Below, piece by piece: positions 10,390-20,200 of a DNA stretch of 38,950 bases. Position 1 is the stretch's first letter, and each line of letters opens with the position of its first letter. Under the pieces are notes generated by a model that saw only the letters and a program-made list of their open reading frames with translations, was not told the DNA's origin and did not search any database. Made by a program: the position numbers and the translations under genes. Origin of the DNA: Chromera velia (lineage: Eukaryota; Sar; Chromeraceae); NCBI GenBank assembly GCA_018398765.1, contig JAHBMJ010002140.1:20753-59702 (forward strand), in the 5' to 3' direction.

Positions 10390-10640
10390 AAAAAGTGAAG
10401 TGTCAGAAGCTCTGCCGCTAATATTGTCCGTTGTCTTCAATGGGGAGAGAAAGCAAATGGGACAATCATTTTTGAATAATGGACTAGGCAGTTTAGATTG
10501 ACGTTTAATAAATAGAATAACGTTTATAATAATTTATAACTGGACTTAAATAACGAATACATTTATAATGTAGCACTATATATATTTAAAATAGAGTTAA
10601 AAATAATTTTTATATTGATTTATCAATTAAAAATTGATTG

Positions 10641-10718
<78 letters not shown>

Positions 10719-11123
10719 GTGTGTGTGTGTGTATGTGTATATATATACGCATTTTTATACATATATATTTATAAGAATATGTAATTTTAAATTGAACAGT
10801 AGAATCTTTAAGTAGTGAACATTGAATGGATAAATAGTAATTATTTAGTAGTTTATTGTTTTTGATTTAAGCATAGTTTATAAAATTTTTATATAATTTT
10901 TTCTAAAAAAAATTTGGAGACATTTTTTATTGTATATAAAGCTGTCAAACAGGATGCTCCCCTTTTCTGCTATCGTTGCCTTACATAAAAAATTTTGATT
11001 GACGTTTGCGTTTTGTATTCTTTTTTCCCTAAACCCCCCCCCTCTTATACGTAGCCTCCCTAGGTGGGATGCTCCCCTGTCCTGCTGCAGTCGGCTGCAG
11101 TTGCTATGTGTGGCTTGCTTTGT
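10390..11123. other. AT-rich spacer
   Basis: No gene. The stretch contains the TA/TG microsatellite at 10643-10748. It also contains two copies of GGATGCTCCCCT (10952-10963 and 11069-11080) near the 3' boundary of the transposase relic. I could not identify terminal repeats of that element here. Confidence 0.4.
10643..10748. repeat. Compound (TA)n(TG)n microsatellite
   Basis: A run of TA dinucleotides passes into GT dinucleotides, then mixed TATG and TA again. It lies in AT-rich spacer. Alternating purine-pyrimidine sequence of this kind is prone to length change. Confidence 0.8.
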
Positions 11124-13516
11124 TTAGCTGACCATGTCAACATCTATAGCAGTATCGGCATCCAGTCCTGCCTGCAAGTCTGAGGTGTCAACTCTTTCAC
11201 TCTTGATAATCACCTCAGAGTTGGTAGCGGAAGCTTGGCGTTTTTTGTGAGAACGTTTGACTGACATCATAAAGGCGATGGCCTCCTCATCATCGCTGAT
11301 GTCAAGAAGCTCATACTCTTCTCCATCTGCATCGGTTCTTGTCTTTATATTCCTGTGAAAGCACTCTAGGTCTTGACAATCCTACATGTCGGAAGAGTGA
11401 TCGACAGGTCCAAGCACCTTTTTTTCCCAGTCTGGATGGTCTTTGTAAATAAGTCTAGTGGCAGCTTCCCAAAACGCTTCGAAAAGCCTGCCCGTATGCT
11501 TCTTCTTGAAGGTCCAAGCGAGCAGGGGGTTTCCAATCTTGTTAAAACACCAACAGCATTCTTTAGTACCCAATTCATCCCTTCTACTATGTTTATATGA
11601 GTGCCGTCTGGAGCCACAAATTCTTTTTTATGGTTCACTTGATTGTGACCACCTTTGAACTCTTTCTCAGGCTCATCGTAACCCTTCCACATGTCTGTAT
11701 TCAGTGCACAGTCTTTGTTTACATACTTGTCAAAGAATCTGGCAATGATATGGTAATATCTACGTTTGACCGCCTGTGCAGCAAAGTGTTTCGTAAGACA
11801 AGAAACGACCACGAGCACCCAGACTCCCCAAACAAGATGTCCATGCCCGCCTCTTCCCGGTTTTGTCTTGCCGGCCTTGGTCTCATCTGCCTCCAATATA
11901 TCCTCAGGCCCTGAACCGATCTTCAATGGGCTTACTGATAGCGGCGGACCATCAGTCAAGCGTTTAGTCACTGTGGTAAACGGAGCGAAGTCCGTCTCCG
12001 TTAGTTGTCAACCAAATTCCCAGGGTATTCGACTATTTCAATTACAATTAAGATTTTATAGGTAAGATCATACAAAACATATAATAAAAACATAGATTAC
12101 ATAAACATTTCAGGCTAAAGGAACGTCATTCATCTTAAAAAGCTTAAATCCAGTGAAATTAAGTGTGATTACGGGAAAAAATAATCATATACCCCCCCTT
12201 TTATGGTATATTTCTTACAACTGATTACGGATTACGAGATTACGGCATCTTTTGAAAGACTACCAATATTTTTTTTCCTTGCATACCGTTACCCATCTTC
12301 TAGAAAGCACAAGGCTTCCCGTTATAGCTCATACAAAAAACAATAAAAATTATTAATTATCTTCTTCTGCAGTCTTTTGAGCGCCTATCAGGCGCTATCA
12401 GGGATTTAGGCTAGGGATTCAGCCTATCATTTAGGGGCAAAAGGAGGGGGGAAGACTGATAGAAGAGGTGTTGAGTTGACTACTAAGCCTCTCTCGGGAG
12501 GCCGCGCAGAGCAACAGCAGCCGCCGCGAGCCTGGTTCTATTGCAGCCCAAAATTTGCCTTAATACTGTTGGTCTTACTATTGTTTTTTATTAGTTGCAC
12601 CATGCAAAAGTTGTAGGAAAAGGCTAGTAGGGAAAAAGTCTGTTTATGGAGGAGGATGAGCTGTAAAAAGTTGAAACAACGTTTAAAAAGCTCCTCATGA
12701 AGGAACCTGATATTATCATGGATGTTGAAATTGAAGTCTAGTGATGACATTATCGCATTATGGCAGTTTTCTTTTGTTTTTTGAAGTAGGGTCCAGGGAG
12801 GGGGGCTGTTTACCCCATTTTACTATATATTTCGGATTACGAGTTTACGAGCCCTTTCTAGATGTTACCTGGAGATAAGACTTTCATCGCAGATTGCAAA
12901 CGAACCAGTGAGCATTCTGATGAGATGTTGACTTTGTTTGAAGTAATTCAATGTAATAAGTCCTAAAAAATGGTTTTTAGTGTAGGGGTGACGTTAAATA
13001 CTAACATACCCTATATGTAACCCCTAAAATTCATCTAATAATATTTTAAATCGATTACCCTAGACCAAATTCCTCAATCTCGTTTACCATAACGAGTTCA
13101 CAGTCAGAAATCAGATCAGTGATAACGTGAGTGCCGAGATGAAGTTGTTGACAGAGGATGACATGCGTTGCGCCTGCCAGGAACAGACTGACGAACATAA
13201 TCAGTTTGTACAATGGGGTCTTCACATTAGAAAGGAAGGTGCCTGCTCTCTCACTATGAGAAGCACATACACAGTTTGCTTTCTGACAACGGAATCTCAC
13301 AATGGCATGGTCGTTTGTGGAAGCCATCAGATGAAGATCGCATCTGTCATTGCCTGGGCACATCATCTCTTTGTGCATCAAGCTGCGATTACAGAAGAAG
13401 CTTCGAACTGCGTTCTCACAATGAATCCAGGGAGTAAGCTCCCAGAAATTCGGAAGCAAACCACAAAAAGAAGACGGCGGCATAGCGCCGTCCACCTGAA
13501 CCCCAACCTCAAGCAT
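11124..13516 (-). pseudogene. Merlin / IS1595-like (ISXO2-type) DDE transposase, broken by a nested insertion
   Basis: On the minus strand 13516-13064 encodes the N-terminal half: a zinc-ribbon-like part (MMCPGNDRCDLHL, then RFRCQKANCVCASHSER) and the helical segment after it (GTFLSNVKTPLYKLIMFVSL). After a 1044-bp insertion, coding resumes in the same frame at 12010 and gives the catalytic domain: GPEDILEADETKAGK (first Asp), NTDMWKGYDEP (second Asp), VNHKKEFVAPDGTHINIVEG (Glu). This order matches the ISXO2-like domain shared by bacterial IS1595/IS1016 and eukaryotic Merlin elements. Decay: TGA at 12008-12010, a frameshift around 11510-11575, and TAG near 11379-11381. Past the shift, the frame continues through GRLFEAFWEAATRLIY into an acidic tail (YELLDISDDEEAIAF, later EVIIKSERVD) ending at 11124-11126. 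The 5' ATG at 13514-13516 has an in-frame stop just upstream. Element termini were not found. Confidence 0.8.
12020..13063. mobile_element. Nested TIR element, 1044 bp, inserted in the Merlin transposase
   Basis: The insertion is delimited by a direct repeat of the interrupted gene, ACCAAATTC at 12011-12019 and 13064-13072 (a tenth base also matches). The ends are inverted: CCAGGGTATTCGAC at 12020, and on the other strand CTAGGGTAATCGAT from 13063, 12 of the first 15 bases identical. A 9-10 bp duplication points toward Mutator-like elements, but the termini are too short for a firm call; hAT-like remains possible. Subterminal GATTACG motifs occur at 12167, 12223, 12230 and 12238 and once at 12835. 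The two end regions share a longer related block around 12190-12260 and 12805-12870. There is no transposase frame, so it is non-autonomous. The net insertion (element plus one duplication) is 1053 bp, a multiple of three, so the host frame stays in register on both sides. Confidence 0.8.
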
Positions 13517-15309
13517 GATGCATTCTTACATGTGCTTCAAGCACCAACAGTGCAGAACGGTGGATCTTGTCATAAAGGAGTAGGTAGACAAAGCAGACCT
13601 GAAAGTGACATCGGAGACGGCTTTGCATGAAGGTCAGTCATTTTGGTGATTGACCCGGTCGGGCCTAAGCCTGTGCGCGCGTGTGCGCGCGCGCGCGCAT
13701 AGACGGGTCCGCATGAAAAATTGATATATTGTCAGGGGTGATATATATAAACCGGTAAATGACATTAGACCCAAATGAGCACTTAGTTGCTTCGCGTTGC
13801 CTCCCTATAGCAATCTTTTGTGCTCTTTTGCCTTTTTTCTTTGAATGAGGGTGGTTTTGATCAACTCTTTCTTTCAGAACTGCAGGAAGGTGGCTTGAGC
13901 GTGCAGACAGACTGAAAGATGCGAAAGATGTTGCAATCGAGACCACGCGAAAAAAAAAAAATAATTTTAATTTTTTGCGAAAATTCTCGTCAGATTACTG
14001 CGTGCAAACAGGTTGGAAAAGGGAATTTTCTGGTCAAAAATTTGAAAAAGAGCCCCCCCAACCGACTTTTATGGGGCCGCAAAGCTTTTTTTTGTGCCAC
14101 CCGGCGGGGCCGGCATATGCTGGGGCTCAGGGCCTCGGTTCTTATCTAGTTCTGTACCATGCCGCGGCAGTGATCTCATGTTACGGACTTGCTCATGTTT
14201 TATACTGATATATCCGTCACGCATTTTGATGCACGATCGTGATACACCCTCAGTCGCGTATATTAGTAATATTATATAGTGTCTCGATCGCTGCAATATA
14301 TATCATATAGCGCTTGGCGTTTTTTAAAATAAATTAATTAATTAATAATTAAATAAATAAATAAATTAATTAATTAATTTTTAATACGTGGGTGTGCATG
14401 TTATATATTTTTTCGCTGGTACATGCATGGGGCCTTTAGATTTGCTCGAAGATCCGCCCTCCGAAGAGCATTTTGCCTGACCTTTTGCATACATTAAACT
14501 TCCACTGACACATACAGTCTGTTGATAAGAGATATATGCAGTCTGTTTCAGGTATATACATGCATCTCAGTTGTTTTAAAACAAACAAATTTTACGCACA
14601 CCGCACAGCTGCAAGATCACTTCCTTGTCAAGCGTCCTTCTGTATTCTGATCATTGATTGCTTCTCCACTCATCGATTCGTTTATTGATAGCTTGTTGAT
14701 CACGAATCATTTCACATCTATCAGAACATGCAAATACTATCCTATAAAACGGTGGGCTGTCCATCGAGGTTCTTGCAGAATCACAGACGAAAGGAGTACT
14801 GCAATGACTGTGAAGAAAAGGCTCGACGTCCTTGTCAGACGGACAGTTGCACTAACAAGCTCACTGACAGGCCCGCCTAGCAAAAATTTTGTTCAAATCA
14901 ATGTCGCCACAAAGTACGCGACGGTCACCTAGCTACTCGCCCTTTGCTATCAAGGGCGTGTGAACATTGTTAGCGTGCTGAACGCACTCATGAACCATTG
15001 GTTCACGTTTTGGTCATGAGCTGCCAAAAATTCATTTATAGGCAACAAGTCTTCTTCTGAGGGGCAAAAATCCCTATAAAACCACGCTAAAACCCCCTTT
15101 AAAAACCATAAAATTAACTTTTTAAAGAGGCTCTGCCAAAAATTCAGGAGTGCGTGCAACGCGATTGTCAGAAGCCTTTCATCACCCGCATCCAGCAAAA
15201 GATCTTTTGTACAGACCTCTGCAGAGTTTAATCAGCACTCGAGAACACAAGACCGGCTAAAACGGGAACAGATGACGGCTACAAAAGAAGCACATCGAAC
15301 TCAAATATG
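13517..15309. other. Mixed spacer, no supported gene
   Basis: Contains the GC dinucleotide tract near 13672-13700, an (AATT/TAAT)n tract at about 14326-14384, and a perfect 14-bp palindrome CAAAAGATCTTTTG at 15196-15209. A minus-strand frame at 15198-14950 (for example ALLNFWQSLFKKLILWFLKG) is open, but it includes a duplicated DNA segment (GAATTTTTGGCAG twice) and no recognised domain. A plus frame at 14654-14932 is equally unsupported. Confidence 0.35.
13672..13700. repeat. Alternating GC/GT dinucleotide tract
   Basis: A run of GTGCGCGCGTGTGCGCGCGC type alternates purine and pyrimidine over nearly 30 bp, a classic Z-DNA-prone sequence. It is isolated in spacer, just 5' of the transposase relic. 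Confidence 0.7.
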
Positions 15310-16290
15310 CGCACGTTCTCTCTGTTTCCATCTTTCCTTTCATTTTTCCTGCTCAAATTACGGCTTCGATCTCCACTTCCATCTTTCTGTCTGTTTACAT
15401 GACGGCTTCTCCACTTTCATCTTCCCTGAGTAGTTGCATGAAGTCTTCTCATCTTCCTTCTTTCCTGTTTGCTTGCCTGATACCATTGGCTCTCTACTTT
15501 TTTTTGCCTTGCTTGCCTACATACGTGATGGCTCTCTATGCTTTCACCTTTCCTCGTTGCCTGCCTTTATGACAGCCTCTCTACTTTCATCTTTCCTGTC
15601 TAATTGTATGAAAGCTTGTCTGCTTCCCTGTTACCTGTCGGTTTATATAACGCCTTCTCAGGTTCCTCCCTGTCTGCTTATATGTCGACTCTCCTTTTGT
15701 CTGTCTTGCCTGCTTGAAGACGGCTCTCCACTTCCATCTTTCATGCCTGTGTATATGATGGCCTCTCCCTTTTTATCAATATTTCCTGTCCACTTACATG
15801 ACAACCTCTGGATTCCACGTTTCTTGTCCGTCTACATGATGGCCTCTCCATTTTCACCCTCCTTGTCTGCTTCCTTGACAACTCTCCACTTTCGTCCGTC
15901 TTGCCTGCTTGTATGAGGGCTCACCGCTTTCATCTTTCCAGTCTTTTCAGTCTGTATCTATAATGACCTCTCCCACTTTTATCTTTCCTTTCAACGTACT
16001 TGCATAGAAGCCTTTCTGCTTCCATGTTTCCTGTCGGTTTGCAGGATGTCTTCTCAGCTTTCATCCTCCCTGTCTGCATGCACGATAACTTTCCACTTTC
16101 GCTCGCTTTTATCCGTCTTGCCTGTTTATATGATGGCCTTCCCAGTTTCATCAATCTTTCATATCTGCCAGTCTATCTGCTTGCAGAAGGTCCGCTTTAC
16201 TTTCATCTTCCATGTCCCCTCGCATAATGACCTTTTGGTCTTCATCTTTCTTGTTTGTCTGCATGTATAACGTCTGCTCCATTTTCAGCT
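15310..16290. repeat. Degenerate minisatellite, about 1 kb
   Basis: A pyrimidine-rich unit of roughly 45-48 bp recurs about twenty times, with strong drift in sequence and length. A representative core is TTCCTGTCTGCTTGCATGAT followed by GGCCTCTCCACTTTCATCT. Plus-strand frames across it produce repeats such as LSVYMMASPF, but the frame shifts between units and no start or flanking exon supports coding. The minus strand of the same array is purine-rich (GAAAGATGAAAGTGGAGAGG). It probably spread by slippage or unequal exchange and is now decaying. Confidence 0.7.
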
Positions 16291-17260
16291 TTCTGGTTTT
16301 TTTTTTTGTTTTCATATGGTTGGATGCTGGCTTTTCCTAAATGACAAAGCACGTTTTTACCTACCTAAAATGTGGACAGCACAATCATTGGAAGTATTGA
16401 ACACACATTGCAACAACAAACAACAACAAAAACCTTTTTGGATTGTTGATATTTTTAATATATTCATCATAACAACTTATATTTAAAGTTCACTTTTATA
16501 TGAAATACTATTATTTGTAAAATCGCTCCCAATTACTCCTGAGTAAGAAAACTAAATAAATTTGCGATTATTTACGGTTAATCTTTTGAATACTTTTGAA
16601 AGTTGCATAAGGAAATATTGAAAGATAAAAAATGTTTAGCTACTGTACTTTATGTTAGAATTTATGTTATTAGCAAAAGAACACTAGCTTGAGCTCACTT
16701 CGTGGTTTCTTTCTTAGTTTCTCCTCTCTTTACATGCAGTAGACTACAGTAGACCGAAACTCCCATCACTGCAATCTCAAAACAAGACTTTACCGACAGT
16801 AGCTGTAAGTCTGCTAGCTCTGGCATTTATTTTTACTGCAATTTGATGTACGCCTTTTCTTTCTTTTCTATAGCTCCCTCCGCCAACCCTCCAATAGGGC
16901 CTCCATCTATCGACACTAAAAAAGTGGAAAGTCTGTTCTGGATTCAATACATTCCTCCCAATACTTCTTCTACTTTGCAACCTCCTGCTTCTTGTTTTGT
17001 CTAGTTTTGTCGGTGAAAGCTTTGATTTTTTATCTTCACTTCATCCGTTTTGACTGCAAATTGATGATTGAGGTTTTTGTTATGCATGCCGCATCCCCGT
17101 GTATGAAGGGCGGATCTAGCCTAGTCTGTCAAAAGGTTCTGGTTCGTCCCGTCTGTTCTGAATCTAGGAACACTGCTCATTGATCACTTTTACTGCGGCT
17201 TATTTCTCAAGCAGCGGTAGAGTAGAACTCGACTGCAAATTCGGCATAGGTTTCGGTGCT
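16291..17260. other. Spacer upstream of the enoyl-CoA hydratase gene
   Basis: The left part (16380-16680) is AT-rich with a CAACAA run near 16412-16430. The right part is GC-richer and is the probable promoter region. No supported gene and no clear core promoter element. Confidence 0.35.
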
Positions 17261-20200
17261 ATGCATCCACGAACCCTCGTTCATTCAAAGTTTCGGTGTA
17301 GACCACGCTTTACTGGGCCCTGGCATGCCACTGGAGCCTGTGGAAGTGGCATCCTGCATTGAATGATTCAAACTTTTAAATCATTGAATGATTCAAACTT
17401 TTAAATCAATGATTCAAACTTTTAAATTGTATTGTAAATGATTCAAACTTTTAAATGATTAAAAAGTTTGAATAAAAAGTTTGAATGATTCAAACTTTTA
17501 AATCTGAGTGATTTTGTTGATCGACGTCGACGCGATGCCTGACAACAGTTGAGGGGATCAGTCAACTTACAACAGAGGTGTCAATAAAGTGTCGAGAGGC
17601 CGTCCCTGGACTTTACACTGTGCGTGCATGGTCCACAACGAGACGCGGCGTATACCTGACCGTCTATTGTAGCAGGGCAATCCCATCAGTGTGTATATAT
17701 ACATCTTGGTATCAGCGACTGTAGCCGTCTCGACTAATTTTCGTTTCCTTGTGCAGAGGCCAATCAACTGTTTTCTCTCACGCGCCAAGCGCATACATAG
17801 CCACAATGCAGCGACTCAATGTCGTGAGTCGTCATGTCAGTCAGCTCCTCCCACAATATTTTCCGTCTTGTGATTCGTTGTTGTCCTGCCGGTGCGAGCC
17901 GTCTCTGTGTTCGTGACGTCTCCTCCTTCGCCTCCCTGAACACCCCCATTACATGCCCCTTTCGTTTGCTTGCAGATTGCCGGACCTGCTAGTGTCCCCT
18001 TCGACCAGAACCTTGTGGAGGTGGAGACGGCTGACGAAGGGAGAATCGCGATCGTGTCGCTGAACAGGCAAGCAGCTACTCCCTTCTCCTCCCTCCGCTT
18101 CGGAGTCCCGTCTCTCAAGAAAGCGCCCCGACCGTCTACTTCGCACTTTCGTGAACATTTTTGTGGACAACTCAGAGGTGCCATTTTTTTAATTCTCTGC
18201 CTGTTTGTAGAGAACTTTCGGTTTGTTCTCTTGTACCTCCGCCTGGCTACCCGTCAATCCTTCGTTCCATTTTCATGCAGCTGGACCTTTCTTTACGAAT
18301 ATTTGGTACAGTTTTCTGTGCACCTTTCCAGCCCAGGGCCGTCAATGCACTACTCTGTGTAAAGTCGAAAGTGAAAGCATTGCGGAGGATCAACTTCATG
18401 TTTTTTTTTTTTTTTTTGCAGGCCCAAGGCCCTGAATGCTCTGAACAACAGCATCATCAGAGCGCTGAACAATGCCCTGCTTGACCTGTCGGAGGACCCC
18501 AAAGTTGCGTGCGTCATCCTGACAGGTCGGGCAGACTCAGGCAAAAGGGCATAGCGGAAGGGTTTTGAAGTGATTCCAATGAGACCCTTGTGGATTCGGA
18601 TTGGGGGCACATTGCTGAGCCGAAGGGCGGACGGGGTTTTAGTGCGTCTGTACGCAGAGAGAATCTGGGAGTCCGCGTTTTCTCTCTGAAAGTTTTGGTG
18701 CTCTGAACATCTCTGAATCGCTGTATCACTTTTTTCGTGGACAGCCCGACCAAGCAGCCCTGCATCTTCTTTGTTATTTTTTTGGCGATTGTATGTTTCA
18801 CTACTCTGCCCGTCACACCAGTCTGGATGGTATGAGAGAGAGAGGGGGGGAGGGGCAGAGAGGGAGAGAGAGAGGGGGGGGTTTCCCTGGCCCTTTTCAG
18901 TCAAAAAGAATTCTTCTGTCTTTGCAGGACGGGGCAAAGCATTTGCTGCAGGTCTGTCTCCTCTCTCTGTTTCTCTTTTCATTGACAAAGTGAAAAGGGG
19001 GGGGGGTGCAGACAGAGAGACGGCACGGCAAGGATTTCAGCAACGACTAAGTTTTGTACAAAATAGAAACCAAACGCTCTCTCTTCTTTCGGTGTCCATT
19101 GATGGCAAACAAAGCGGAGGTTTCAGTCAGAAAGCCACCTTTGCTTTTTTGAGAAAATCGAAATTTCTGTGGAGAACCAGATCCATTCAAGCAGGCAAAG
19201 TAGAAAGCATACCTGTGTAGGGGGTCATGTTATGAGGAGAGGCATTTTGTCTCTGGATGTTTCTGATTTCATCCTGCTTGGAAGGGATTTGTTCTCGACC
19301 CGTCCCTCCCTTTTTGCTTATTTGCTCTTTCATGATGTCTCAGGAGCGGATATCACCGAGTTGAACACCAAGACTGTGCTGTCGATGCGTCGGAAGTGAG
19401 TCTGTATCCTGCCTCTCTGCCTTCTACCATCTTTATAGAGGCAATGGCTCAAAGTCATGGTTTTTGTGCGCCCTCGGTCTTGTCTGTCTGCCTGTCCGTT
19501 TCTTGGTGTTTTCGGTTGCTTGAAGCGTCTCATTTGGTTGACGTCCTCTATTTCTGTCGGGCTGTCTGTGAGCTCGACTGCCGGTACCGGCGCACAGGCG
19601 TTTGTGTCTGGTTCTCTTCTGCTGTTCGTTTTGGGTGCCAGGTGTCTGGTCGTTGCTCAGTAAGAACCTGCCGAAAGCGACGGAAAGAAAGGCCTTTTCT
19701 TTCGGTCAAGAGCTGCAGCCGGGAGGAAAGGGGACCGAGAGACGGGGATGGGCGGGGGCCCGACTGCCTGAGTGTCTTGACGCGAAAATAAAGGAATGCA
19801 TTGGTCAATTGATCTGTCGATCGTTCGATGCCGTCGTTCGTTCATTAGCGAGCATGCATGGCCTGTTGCTGCTGCAGTGACTCGATCGCGGAGTGGGAAC
19901 GCGTACTGCCGCACATGAAGGTGGGGGATGAGAGAGGGGGGTAGAACAACGAGAAGGCACAGAGCGGAAGGGAAGGGGTCAACGAAAAAGAAGTCGAGTG
20001 GTTCAGGCCGATCGTTCAGACAGATCTTCTGGGTGATATTTTTTGTTTGCTCGGTCCTCCGTAGCCAGTGGCGCGGACTGCTTGTCCGACTGCTTGACTT
20101 AGGTCTAATTGCGTCGTGCGGCGAACACATAAACGTTTTCCGGGGTATGGAACCGTTCACGGAAGTTGTGTGTGGTTTCGTCTTTGTTGTTATGCAGATT

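Noticed and set aside
11366-11971. Bacterial insertion sequence contamination
   Set aside because: The transposase is of the IS1595/Merlin type, but it is embedded in AT-rich eukaryotic spacer, carries an extra tail and is interrupted by a eukaryote-style MITE; Merlin elements are known in eukaryotes.
15434-15916. 160-residue frame with repeated SVYMMASPF segments
   Set aside because: The frame is kept open by the minisatellite unit; the phase changes between units and there is no splice or start context.
17361-17503. CRISPR-like array
   Set aside because: Units are self-complementary, spacers are 1-10 bp and irregular, orientation changes, and the context is eukaryotic.
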